Shown: piece after piece, positions 32,800 through 42,116 of the stretch
Layout of the letters: each line of letters begins with the position of its first letter
Position numbering within the stretch: the first letter of the stretch is position 1
Source of the DNA: Epiperipatus broadwayi
Taxonomy: Eukaryota; Onychophora; Udeonychophora; Euonychophora; Peripatidae
Assembly: GCA_028023455.1 (NCBI GenBank)
Contig: JAQFVV010006208.1
Span: 8,356,963 to 8,420,962 of the forward strand
Reading direction: 5' to 3'
DNA: 64,000 bases
Translations under genes and position numbers: made by a program
The notes under the pieces: generated by a model
Seen by the model: only the letters and a program-made list of their open reading frames with translations
What the model was told of the DNA's origin: nothing
The model's database searches: none

Positions 32800-33485
32800 T
32801 ATGTGTGGAGATGCCTGATGAGTGCTGGTTTAGCATGAAACACGCATATTGGTGATTGTTTATCTTTTCGATGTGGGTGTGATCAAGTGTGTCAGCAGTA
32901 TGAGATAGCATGGATAGTTGAGGGTCGTGTTTAAAGTCTGAGTTCAAACCCCCTATATATTATATATAGGAGTGCAGGTATGAAAAAGCCTGGACTGTAG
33001 AAAAAATTCATGTTAAAACTTAATGTTTTTTTTAATTATTCCTCTTTGTGTAACAAATGCATTCATGTAATTATTTATTCACACAAACATATGAATTTGG
33101 TAGCTTATTTTAAAAGAAAACTGTTTTGTTATTTCAAAAATCTTTTTAAATTTTCAACTGATATAAGGGCTTTGAACGTTACATCATCAGATTTTCAACG
33201 AAATGGAAGGCTGAAGAGTTGTGAATTGGAATAGTTTGAAGCCTGTCCATTAAAGTATAAAGATTGGCTATCTTAATATAAAGCTGAGTACTGATTATAT
33301 ATATGTGTGAGGATAGTAATCTAGACCAACTGATGATTGCTGGTTTAGCATGAAATACGTATATTGGTGATTATTTATCTTTTCAACATGTGTGATCAGG
33401 TGGGTCAGCAATATGAGATGGCACTGAGAGTGGTGGGTCGTGTGAAAGTCTGAGTTCAAACCCCGCATATATTATATTCAACAGA
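32800..33485 (+). repeat. Two plus-strand family A units
   Basis: Unit one (32800-32975) starts at the ribozyme, whose 5' stem I strand is missing (CCTGATGAGTGC at 32813). It runs through GTGTGTCAGCAGTATGAGATA to GAGTTCAAACCCCC. Unit two (33170-33485) is fuller, with the leader CATCATCAGATTTTCAAC, GGCTATCTTAATATAAA, an intact ribozyme and a B-box-like GAGTTCAAACCCC. The tRNA-like segments differ (GGATAGTTGAGGGTCGTG, GAGAGTGGTGGGTCGTG). Confidence 0.75.
33316..33374 (+). ncRNA. Hammerhead ribozyme, type I, family A
   Basis: CCAA, CTGATGA, stem II TTGCT-GGTTT-AGCAT (U.U at the base, four pairs above), GAAA, stem III ATACGTAT, a perfect 8-base palindrome, then A and TTGG. Outer stem GTAAT/ATTAT. 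The base-pair loss next to the core may weaken activity. Confidence 0.72.
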
Positions 33486-33486
33486 A

Positions 33487-33874
33487 TTATTTTAAAACTA
33501 AATATTTTGCGTTAGAATATTTAAACAAACGGAGGAAATATATAACTAAAGAAATCCGGTAATAATCTTGTCTTAATTTCTCAGGATTATTTATGTAATT
33601 AAAAATTATAAATGATCACTTGTATCATTAATGAAAAATAATTTTTTTTAATTAATAAATATAGTACTGTATATTTTACTAATTATTACTTAAGAATTCT
33701 GTCGATAGTTATTTTATTAAAATATATATGAAAGTATCAGACATTTTTTTCTAGTAAAATGTAGCTCCTGTTATGTGTGTAAGGGGGGAGGGCATTTAGA
33801 AATTTGTTGGCACCATGCTTTTCCTTAATTAAAACAAGGAATATTTTTGTAGTAATTGTGATTAATGTGCATAA
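33487..33874. other. Unassigned DNA
   Basis: No gene or repeat recognised. Confidence 0.35.
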
Positions 33875-33875
33875 A

Positions 33876-34008
33876 ACTCTGATCCAAAATAGTCAAGCGT
33901 TGGTGGTCGAGTGGTCAGTACAGCTGCCTTACAAGCAGTTGACCCGGGTCTGCAGGTTCGTTTCCCGGCCGATGCTTTGACACATGAAAAAAAATACTCT
34001 GATCTAAA
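33876..34008 (+). mobile_element. tRNA-derived short SINE with target duplication
   Basis: Body about 33889-33995: GCGTTGGTGGTCGAGTGGTC, CTGCCTTACAAGCAG (an anticodon-arm-like hairpin), GGTTCGTTTCCCGGCC, GATGC, TTTGACACATG and an A tail. ACTCTGATCCAAA (33876-33888) and ACTCTGATCTAAA (33996-34008) form a 13-bp target duplication with one difference. Acceptor-like ends (GCGTTGG / CCGATGC) and the CCCGGCCGATGC 3' part match tRNA-Gly. Confidence 0.9.
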
Positions 34009-34167
34009 GTACTGCCTGAGAATATCATAGATATATAGTTCAAAACAACAATATTTAAATGTATGTATATTGTCCAATACTAAATTAATGTAATTATAAG
34101 GGACTTGAATTCGAACTTTCAAGCTTACACAACTGATACACATGACCACATACGTGTGAAAAAGATA

Positions 34168-34228
34168 AATGATCTCCTATATACGTATTTCATGCTGAAC
34201 CAAACACTCATCAGTTGGTCCAGATCAC
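34168..34228 (-). ncRNA. Hammerhead ribozyme, family A, slightly degenerate
   Basis: Minus strand: outer GATC/GATC, inner CCAA/TAGG (one mismatch), CTGATGA, an imperfect stem II (GTGTTTGGTTCAGCAT), GAAA, stem III ATACGTAT. The core is complete but stem II has lost a pair. Confidence 0.6.
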
Positions 34229-34618
34229 TATCTCCCACACATATATACAATCAATGTTCAGTTTATATTAAGATAGCAAATCTTTGAACTTTAATGGACA
34301 AGCTTCAATCTTCTTCACTCTCCAGCCATCCATTTCATTGAAAATCCGAGAATGGAATTCTCAAAGACCTCGAATTTTCAATGCAATTGATTGCTGAAGA
34401 GTTGGAGAAGCTTGTCCATTAAAGTTTAAAGATTTGCTATCTTAATATAAACTGAGCACTGATTGTATATAGCTGTGGGAGATGGTGATCTGGACTAACT
34501 GATGAATGCTAGTTCAGCATTAAATATAATCTGGACTAACCAATGAATGTTAGTTTAGCACTAAATACATATATTTGAGATCATTTATCCTTTTCACCTA
34601 TATGTGGTTATGTGTATC

Positions 34619-34806
34619 AGTTGTATAAGATTGTAAACAAAGGCAAAACTCTTTTCTCCATACAGTAGTGCCACCCTGTGCTAACCAGAGTAATCAATAG
34701 ATGCCAGAAGGCACTACTGTATGGAGAAAAGAGTTTTGCCTTTGTTTACAACAATTATGTGCTAGTATGAGATGGTGATCATGTGATGTTTAGTTGTATA
34801 AGATTG
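34619..34806. mobile_element. Collapsed family C element with 15-bp target duplication
   Basis: Inserted into the family A tRNA-like segment: AGTTGTATAAGATTG is repeated at 34619-34633 and 34792-34806. The element between (34634-34791) is almost only the two outer arms (AAAGGCAAAACTCTTTTCTC and its inverted copy) joined at CCAGAAGGCACTACTG, plus the 3' outer end GATCATGTGATGTTT. Both ribozymes are gone. It defines the exact element ends. Confidence 0.88.
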
Positions 34807-35193
34807 ATTGGATAGATGTAGGAAGCTTGAAGGTTCAAGTCCCTTATATGTATAACATATACTATTCATTCATTGGAATCTAGCCAGATATGATTTTCAA
34901 CTAAATGGATGGCTGAAAATTTGGAGAAGATTGAAATTTGTCCATTACAGTTTCAAAGATTTGCTATCTTAATTTAAACTGAGCATCAATTGTGTGTATA
35001 TGTGGTAGACGGTGATCTGGACCAACTGATGAGTGTTGGTTCAGCATGTACATTGGAGATCATTTATCTTTTTCACATGTATGTGATCATGTGCATTAGT
35101 TATATAAGATGGATTGGATAGGTTCGAGTTCAGGTCCCTTATAATATATATAACATTTACTATTCACTCATTGGAATCTAGCTAGATAGTCTT

Positions 35194-36286
35194 CTCTTGA
35201 AATCATGTTGTTATATGTCGTTAGCATGTTTGCACTTCAAATGGTCATTAGTCACCTACCAGTAGCTAAACAATGATAAAAGTTATCTCTTCATAATTGC
35301 TTCAACATTTATTCAGTTACATATAAAAGAATGAACTAAGGAATGGCTATTGGTTGGTTTAAATATCTAATTGTCAATAGATGCCCTTCTTTTCTAATGT
35401 ACATTGGTACATATAAAATGGCACTCAACATAGAACATTCCGATCATTTGATAAGATTATGTATATGTGTATTTGCTCTTTTTTTCTACTACAAATGATG
35501 GCTTAATTATGGGGCATAACAATGATCAGGCTATGCAGCTGACATTATATGTAAAATGTCTGCTCAACAGAACCCAAAAACAAGCAAATCAAGACAGTTT
35601 CAAATGAACAGAAAGCGCAATAACTGTATCCAGAAACCAAGATGATTTATTATAATTTTAGACACTTGGAGACAGACAGAAAAGAGTTAGAAATCAAAAA
35701 TAATATTTTCAAACAAAATATTATTAAAAGGCAAACTAAGAATATTTATAGGCAAAAAGAATATATAAGTGAAGAGTATGCATTGAATAGCACCAGAAAT
35801 AATTCATAAGGGCTGGTTTCAAAGTCTTCATATTATTCTGAAAAGCCGTGTATTTAGCTTTTCTTTCAGAAAGTATAATATTGAGAATCATTAAAAAGAT
35901 AAATAAATCAAAGACGGTTAAAAATAAAAAGTGTTACCGAGGAACAATTTCGCCACTAAGGTAAACAATTCACTTTGTTCATAAGAAATATAAATGAGAT
36001 ATTCAGAAAAATTGTCATAGTTATCTCTAACCAATAAAAGCAGAAACAAAAAAAAAAAGAAAGTAAACAATACTTAGAAAAGAGAATATACATAGTGAAA
36101 TATTGGAAAGAATGGGCAAAAAAAAAAAGATTCGAAATACAAAATAAGTAAGAACTAAAAGAAATACAATCAAGACAAATAAAAAAAATGAATGAAAAGG
36201 AAAAAAGATGTTGGGAAATAATAAATAATATTATAGAAAAGTATAGGAAAGAGAAGGGGAAAAAATTATTATAATTGGAAAAATAA
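35194..36286. other. Unassigned DNA
   Basis: No gene recognised. From about 35660 the sequence becomes purine-rich (AAAGAAAGT, GGAAAGAGAAGG), which produces a phenylalanine/serine-rich minus-strand frame (35956-36447) that I regard as spurious. Confidence 0.4.
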
Positions 36287-36287
36287 A

Positions 36288-36385
36288 TTTGCATTGGTGG
36301 TCGAGTGGTCAGCACAGCTGCCTTACAAGCAGTTGTCCTGGGTTTGTGGATTTGCTTCCCGGCTGATGACACATGAAAAATAAAA
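36288..36385 (+). mobile_element. tRNA-derived short SINE
   Basis: GCATTGGTGGTCGAGTGGTC, CTGCCTTACAAGCAG, a mutated B box (GGATTTGCTTCCCGGC), GATGACACATG and an A-rich tail. The middle of the usual GATGCTATGACACATG is deleted. No clear target duplication seen. Confidence 0.82.
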
Positions 36386-36389
36386 AAGC

Positions 36390-36491
36390 TATGATTTGTT
36401 CTATGAAGATTCAGTTTCTGAAGAAAAGGCTTTGGCTGATTCTTCACTTAGTTCTGGAGATGAATTTCTGGATTTTGAGGATGAAGATTAA
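36390..36491 (+). pseudogene. Acidic C-terminal coding fragment, possibly a transposase tail
   Basis: A 33-residue open frame directly after the SINE, ending in a stop: YDLFYEDSVSEEKALADSS then LSSGDEFLDFEDED. It is strongly acidic with coding-like codons. Acidic tails of this kind end pogo/Tigger-type transposases. The sequence after it (GGTGTGTGTCTTATATGTC, ending CTGGTAAATATGGTA near 36675) looks like the terminal part of a DNA transposon. The SINE cut the frame at its 5' side. The family is a guess. Confidence 0.35.
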
Positions 36492-36690
36492 AAGTTACCT
36501 AACTACAGTATTTCCTACTTATATTTTTTGTAGATATAAATAACTATAAAAGTTGTCCAGTAAATTATTATGGAAATTCATAAAAAAAATGTAAAATATT
36601 ATTTTTCTTTAAAATACAAATAAAAAAGGGTGTGTGTCTTATATGTCACTGGATTCTATATACTGGTAAATATGGTATATTTGACATTAG

Positions 36691-36800
36691 CTTTTTTTTT
36701 CCATATGTCAAAGCATCGGTCAGGAAGTGAACTTGCAACAACTGTCTGCAAGCAACTGCTTGCAAGGCTGCTGTGCTGACCTCTCGGCTACCAATGCTTT
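36691..36800 (-). mobile_element. tRNA-derived short SINE
   Basis: Minus strand: GCATTGGTAGCCGAGAGGTC, GCCTTGCAAGCAG, TTGCAAGTTCACTTCCTGAC (diverged B box), GATGCTTTGACATATGG and a poly-A tail (poly-T on the plus strand at about 36692). It belongs to the GTAGCCGAGAGG subtype also seen at 26651 and 30444. Confidence 0.8.
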
Positions 36801-36801
36801 T

Positions 36802-37429
36802 TTATAGTGTTATAATGCAAAGATAATAAGTGGAATATTATTGGATTATTATTAATCTTCTCTTAGGTGACAAATTATTTTGGGAATGCTAGAACATCAT
36901 TTCTGCTTAACTAAGAATCATCAACACGAATATTCGTGGTTTAGTTCTTTTTATTCTTACAAAAATTTATACAATTACTTGAATCCATTGCTTGCAACAT
37001 ATTTTTTAAAAAACAAAATAATTAATAAGTGATGCAAAAATGAAATTAAATACTGACAGACTATTCAACAACTTTTAAAATCTGTTGGGAATTACAAGGA
37101 GGGGCCTCAGACATTTATGACACCAGACTTCATTACTTTAGCATGAATTATATATTTTTAACCCTCAATGGCTACAAGCAGTAAGTGATACCACTGAAAA
37201 TGTTTACATGCCTTAATTTCATAAAATTTTATAAATTGAATAGATGTCTATTTCAGTACTTTTCTAGATGTATCTGTATTTTACAAAAAAATAATTACTT
37301 TTTTGCTCACATAGTGTAAGTTTTATGCCACCTTTATGAAATTTAGTGGTATCTCATACCTTTGCAGTCTTAGTGTAAGTAATTTTAGATCCTCATTAGA
37401 AGCAATATCAGCTGTATTTTAAAAAGAAG
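36802..37429. other. Unassigned DNA
   Basis: No gene or repeat recognised. Confidence 0.35.
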
Positions 37430-37430
37430 T

Positions 37431-37556
37431 ACAGTGGAACTGTGAACTATATTATATTTTGTTCCAAACTCCCGTGTTCAAATGTATACAGTCTATAACA
37501 ACTTACATTTTGTTGATACATATTGTTTATTGAATTGCAAGTGTACTGTACTTTTC
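37431..37556. mobile_element. Possible pogo/Tigger-like MITE
   Basis: Starts AGTACAGTGGAAC and ends GTGTACTGTACT, whose complement AGTACAGTACAC matches the start for nine bases. The internal TTTGTTCCAAACTCC resembles the subterminal part of Tigger elements. A TA target site fits. Short and diverged, so tentative. Confidence 0.33.
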
Positions 37557-37557
37557 A

Positions 37558-38530
37558 ACATAAACGTACATTTTACACAAATGCTTTATTTATATATAGT
37601 ATGTATATAAATCAAGATTATAATATAAAGAAAATTTTAAAGATAATTTACTTATTAATAGTAAATTGAGGGGGCATATTTACATACATTTTACTGAAAG
37701 TATGTTCACTCATGCATTCACGGAAGAAGTAAGACTAAGAAAAAAGTATCTACTGTATTTTTATTTCTTAAATAAATCCTAAAATATCGACTTTCATTAT
37801 TATTAAACATGCTCTGGGCGATTTATTCTTTACTTTCAATAATTTTTTTTCTCTTATAGAAACATAATATCAGTCTTGTAATCAAGAAATTAGAATTATT
37901 GTAGTTATTTTAACATTTTAAAATCAATATCAACTTTTAGTATGTTCAAATTCAGAAGTAATAAAGGAAGAATAAAATGTATACCCTTTCAATGTAAATC
38001 AACAAAATTTTATTGATATATATATAAGTATGCATGATGCTCTGCTGAATATCGTAAAATTTGTGAATGTTAATAAATTTCGTTTATTTACATTTTTGTT
38101 CACTTGTTTCCAGTTTTTTTTGGATAAGGTATAACCGAAGTCATGTAGTTAGATACAGTGTAATTCACGCCTCCACTGTAATTTTATTTCTCCTTTTTTT
38201 GCAATCTATGGTTATATTTTTTCTACTTTTTTACGCAAATATTATATTTTTTGTAAGTAATGCTTGCAATAAATAAAATAAAATGTATTTCATTATAATA
38301 ACCGATCATAATTTTACTAAAACAACTAACTGATCCCATTTAGAAGCAGCATAAATAAAAGTAATTTTATTTCATTTTTTTTTTTTTTGCAATATATGGT
38401 TATATATATATATTACTTCCTTTATGTATTATAATACTTATTAATGTATTGGAAATATATATATATATATAAATCACAGAAGTAATATAATTTTCTTCTT
38501 CTTCCTTTCCTTATGTATTGGTTTCTAATT
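37558..38530. other. Unassigned DNA
   Basis: No gene. (AT)n stretches occur near 38400-38470. Confidence 0.35.
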
Positions 38531-38532
38531 TT

Positions 38533-38760
38533 ACATATACCATTTACAACTTTCTTAAGCACTTTAACAATATTATTTTTTAAATGAAAACTTTAATCCA
38601 ACAGTTTCGACTGTCTTGCTGTCATCATCAGAGCTCTGATGATGACTGCAAGACAGTCGAAACTGTTGGATTAAAGTTTTCATATGAAAAGTTGTCATAT
38701 AAAAAATAATATTGTTAAAGTGTTTAGAATGTTGTAAATGGTATGATATGTAAATCATGT
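38533..38760. repeat. Family E near-perfect palindrome with hammerhead-like core in both arms
   Basis: The centre is at GAGCTC (38631-38636). About 50 bp on each side pair with a single mismatch, and the pairing continues more loosely to ACCATTTACAAC and GTTGTAAATGGT. On the plus strand: CTGATGA, T, GACTG-CAAGA-CAGTC (perfect stem II), GAAA. The same, with one change, reads on the minus strand. A natural stem I cannot form because the flanking bases pair with the other arm. Confidence 0.8.
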
Positions 38761-39230
38761 AAGAGAAAAACAATTTTTCAGACATGCACTATTGGAATTA
38801 ACTGATGCTTTTTTCAAGGTGTCAGAGCCATGTTTGAGATAACTAAAAATTAAATTTGCATTTTTCACCCTCTACTGAGAACGTTAAAGTTCACATACAT
38901 TTATTTTCTAATATTTTAATTTCAAAAAAATTCAAAAGATGACACGAAAATCAAATTATCATTATTTCAAAGTGAATGAAACCACACAATGATAATTAGT
39001 GTTTTCCTGAAGGTTTGTGATGATGATGATGTTCTAGTTGTATTTTTATACTGGACTATTTCCATCATCTAATATGTGTATTGAATGTCTTTATAAAAAT
39101 TTAACTTTATTTAAATATTCCAAATACATTCAACTGTTATACAAAAATGCGATATAGAGGGTGTACCAATAGCTCAAACAAGCTCTTAATTGATAAGTGC
39201 AGTAAGAGAAAATATTTACAATCTCTATAC

Positions 39231-39300
39231 AGAACATTCCTATCTCCAGACCAACTGGTTTCGAGCTTAAGGCTCATATCAGTGAAGAGCTAGAATATTC
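39231..39300 (-). ncRNA. Hammerhead-like ribozyme, family D
   Basis: Minus strand: outer stem GAATATTC-type, inner TCTTCA/TGGAGA (six pairs), core CTGATAT where CTGATGA is expected, stem II GAGC-CTTAA-GCTC (four pairs), GAAA, stem III ACCAGTTGGT, cleavage after TC. The loss of G8 and A9 should inactivate it. Confidence 0.65.
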
Positions 39301-39605
39301 AGACACTAGATCTAAAGTATCAACCCAAAACCCAGCACTTATTTCATATGCAATATTTAAGTAGAAACTAATGTCACATTATATATGACTTGCTTTTTTG
39401 ATTATTATAATTTTACCTTTAAGGCTTTGGCTATGCTGAGGCTATTAATATATGATAGATCTGAATTTGGTTCAGTCCCTATAGCTATTTAAGTTAGATA
39501 GCTGGAGTAAGACATTTTCATGTCCGAAAACTTCAGAGTTTCTACTTAAATATTACGTATGAAATAAGTGCTGGGTTTTGAGTTTATATTTTAGATCTAG
39601 TGTCT

Positions 39606-39674
39606 GAATATTCTAGCCCTTCACTGAGGTGAGCAATAAGTTTGAAACCAATTGGTCTGGAGATAGGAATATTC
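39606..39674 (+). ncRNA. Hammerhead-like ribozyme, family D
   Basis: Outer stem I GAATATTC/GAATATTC (eight pairs), inner CTTCA/TGGAG, core CTGAGGT (A9 lost), weak stem II, GAAA, stem III ACCAATTGGT, a perfect 10-base palindrome, cleavage after TC. Stems I and III are preserved while the catalytic box decays. Confidence 0.65.
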
Positions 39675-39981
39675 TGGATAGAGATTTTAAATATTTTCTC
39701 ATACCGCACTTATCAATTAAGAGCTTGTTTGAGCTATTGGTACGCCCTCTGTATTACATTTTTGTAAATACAAGCTTATAAAAGTAATTTCACGTTATAT
39801 ATGACTTGCTTTTTTGATTATTCAACTGTTAGAAATAGCACCTGTTTGATGTGGTATTACCAACAGTTGAATGTATTTGGAATATTTAAATAAAGTTAAA
39901 TTTTTCTAAAGACATTCAATACACATATTAGATGATGGAAATAGTCCAATATAAAAATACAAATGATGATTAGTCATTGTA

Positions 39982-40292
39982 TATTCGGCAATATTGAACT
40001 TTGTGAGATTACTTAGAGGAAATATTACCATGGTCTAAAAACTTGATGTTTTGGAAAGTTTATGATTATTTTTATATTGTAATTGTGTAATAATTATAAG
40101 AAATCAAAACATATATTATTATATATTTATTTTTTATAGAAATGTTTTATTTTTAAATATAAAAGAATATATTCTTCTGAATATTGTTACCATAGAGATT
40201 ACGGTCATGGCAAATACAACTGACTAGAAATGATGTCACTCAGCACACTGTTATAATACTTAGCAATATCGTAAAAATTACGAAAAAAATTT
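39982..40292. other. Unassigned DNA
   Basis: Nothing recognised. Confidence 0.35.
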
Positions 40293-40294
40293 TA

Positions 40295-40389
40295 ATTTTT
40301 TTTTTCATATGTCATAGCATTGGCCAGGAGGTGAACCTGCAATAACCATCTGCAAACAACTGCTTGCTTGCAAGGCGGCTGTGCTGACA
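40295..40389 (-). mobile_element. tRNA-derived short SINE, 5'-truncated
   Basis: Minus strand: GCACAGCCGCCTTGCAAGC, GCAGGTTCACCTCCTGGCC, AATGCTATGACATATG and poly-A. The A box is missing, so truncation happened at the 5' end as expected for reverse-transcribed inserts. Confidence 0.78.
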
Positions 40390-40714
40390 TCAAACAAAGA
40401 AGATTTCATTCATTTTGCAAATTGAACCAGCTCCACCTTAAATTTGATGATGTGACAGTGTTTTGTTTTGATTAAAATTTAATTTTTAAAATAATTCTGA
40501 AAATCAAATGTGATTTTTTAAAATTTATTCAATTTCTAAACAAAAATATCTATCGAATGAGGTCAATTTTATTATGTTCTGATAAATAATAATGATTTAA
40601 TATTAAAATGAAAGTTGAAAGTTTAACTCTAGTAAGAACAAAGAAATCTGTCAGAATGCTATCAGGATGCTAGAGGGTTAATTTGCTTGCCCTCACCCAT
40701 CAATAATTGTTTTA

Positions 40715-41336
40715 AAAGCATACAAATAATTTTTCATTTGAAGTAACAGGCCACAACAAAATCAAGCCGTCTTGCATTGGTGGTCGAGAGGTCAGCGTGA
40801 CTGCCTTACAAGCAGTTGCCTGGGTTGTGGGTTTGCATCCCGGCCGATGCTATGACACTTGAAAAAAAAAATCAAGCCCTGAATTAAGCACAGTAAATAG
40901 GCATTGGTTTACATAAAAATAGGCTCTAAGCATAAATAATTTGTTTAAGCATTTAAAACACTTATTGATGGGTAAATGTATGCAAATTAATACCAATAGT
41001 GCATGTCTGAAAGATTGGTTTCCTATAGATTACTAATAATTAATTCAAAATCATGGCTATTTAAAAATGAGATATTGTCTCTTTTCTATGCTATAAATAA
41101 TTAAATTTGTACAAATAATTTCTCATTTGAATTATCAGACTCACAATAGAATCAATTTCATGAATTAAGCATGTTTAACAGGTGTTGGTTTATATTTAAA
41201 AAATAAACTCTAGGCATAAGTGATTCACCTGTGCTTTTAAAACACTTATTGATGAGTGTATGCAACCAAATTAATACCAATAGCTCGAGTCTGAAAGATT
41301 GTTTTCCTTCACATGATTTATATAATACTTATTGTG
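40715..41336 (+). repeat. Tandem repeat of about 274 bp, two units, SINE in the first
   Basis: AAAACACTTATTGATG lies at 40965 and 41239. Around it TTCATTTGAA, AATTAAGCA, AGG.(C/G)TTGGTTTA, AAATTAATACCAATAG and GTCTGAAAGATTG align in both units. The monomer lies in the retrozyme size range, but I see no hammerhead core or ORF. Confidence 0.65.
40758..40878 (+). mobile_element. tRNA-derived short SINE with 11-bp target duplication
   Basis: Body 40769-40867 with GCATTGGTGGTCGAGAGGTC, CTGCCTTACAAGCAG, GGGTTTGCATCCCGGCC, GATGCTATGACACTTG and A tail. AAAATCAAGCC repeats at 40758-40768 and 40868-40878. It sits inside the first 274-bp tandem unit. Confidence 0.9.
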
Positions 41337-41520
41337 AATAATGCTACTAATAAAAAAACATCAAATTTGGAACTTAATTATATCATAGAACTATACTTTT
41401 CTTAGAAGCTGTATTACATACTGATATAGTCTTTGTGCTACACAAGTGACAATGTGGCCTTTGCTGGTTAATCTTCAATACACATGTGTAAAAATATATA
41501 AACATCATTATAAATACTTT

Positions 41521-41942
41521 TAGAGAAAGGTTTTAACCTTTATCATATGTACCTTGGACATTTATAATAGTCGAACGATGTTTATTTTTTGACCACAGAG
41601 GGACCTCTCAAACCTTGACACAAGAGAACGATTTTATAAAGATAAGAATGGGCATCTTATCTTTAACCTAAATTCCTACTTATATAGGCCAATCTGAAGC
41701 ATCTTAATATGGGCTTGAAAAGTAAAGAGACTAACAGCTTCACATTCTCAAATCAAGTTGCTTCAGATTGGCCTATATAAGTGGGGATTTAGGTTAAAGA
41801 TAAGATGGTCATTCTTATCTTTATAAAATTACTATCTTGTGTTGAGATTTGAGAAGTCCCTCTATAGTCAAGAAAAGACATCATTTGACTATTATGAACA
41901 TTCAAGGTACATATGATAATGGTTAAAGCCTTTCTCTAAAAT
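41521..41942. repeat. Family F palindrome
   Basis: Left arm from TAGAGAAAGGTTTTAACC to about 41690, right arm from about 41758 to the complementary GGTTAAAGCCTTTCTCTA. Each arm has the F hairpin (AAAGATAAGA..TCTTATCTTT), then AACCTAAATTCC, CTTATATAGGCCAATCTGAAG. The arms pair over about 170 bp around a 65-bp centre. No coding capacity. Confidence 0.75.
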
Positions 41943-41983
41943 TATTTACAAACTTCCTATGTGCTTAATAAATAATCACAACT

Positions 41984-42115
41984 AAACATCATTATAATAG
42001 TCAAGCATTGGTGGTCAAGAGGTCAGCACAGCTGTCTTACAAGCAGCTGTCCCAGGTTAGTGGGTTCACTTCCCGGCTGATGCTAAGACACATGAAAAAA
42101 AACATCATTATAATA
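41984..42115 (+). mobile_element. tRNA-derived short SINE with 16-bp target duplication
   Basis: Body 42000-42099 with GCATTGGTGGTCAAGAGGTC, CTGTCTTACAAGCAG, GGGTTCACTTCCCGGC, GATGCTAAGACACATG and A tail. AAACATCATTATAATA repeats at 41984-41999 and 42100-42115. Confidence 0.92.
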
Positions 42116-42116
42116 A

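Larger units (their letters stand above)
34090..35192. repeat. Family A fold-back followed by a tandem unit, with a nested family C insertion
   Basis: A minus-strand unit (34090-about 34345) is joined to a plus-strand unit (34385-34860), and a second plus-strand unit follows (34870-35192). The spacer ACTATTCATTCATTGGAATC recurs after both plus units, and core spacing is about 309 bp once the nested element is removed, so these are head-to-tail monomers. Plus-strand ribozymes here are dead: two tandem cores near 34480-34580 read TAAA for GAAA, and the one at 35006-35065 has GAAA deleted. Confidence 0.78.
39140..39819. mobile_element. Family D fold-back element with two ribozymes and 12-bp target duplication
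   Basis: The arms begin GGGTGTACCAATAGCTCAAA and end with the complement (GAGCTATTGGTACGCCCT). Each arm carries a hammerhead-like core near the same place. The centre has ACATTATATATGACTTGCTT, repeated as a direct copy near the right end (39790), which suggests a tandem monomer boundary. It encodes no protein. Confidence 0.82.
39000..39980. repeat. Palindromic Penelope terminal repeat (family G) split by a family D insertion
   Basis: 39000-39127 (minus) and 39832-39980 (plus) are inverted copies of the G repeat end (ACTGGACTATTTCCATCATC; GATGATGGAAATAGTCCA). They were joined before family D entered, because ATTCAACTGTTA is duplicated at 39128-39139 and 39820-39831 around the D element. An older palindrome therefore hosts a younger one. 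Confidence 0.82.

Noticed and set aside
35956-36447. 163-residue minus-strand open frame, the longest in the window
   Set aside because: It crosses a SINE and a purine-rich stretch, is dominated by F, S, I and L, and overlaps a better plus-strand acidic frame. No domain is visible.
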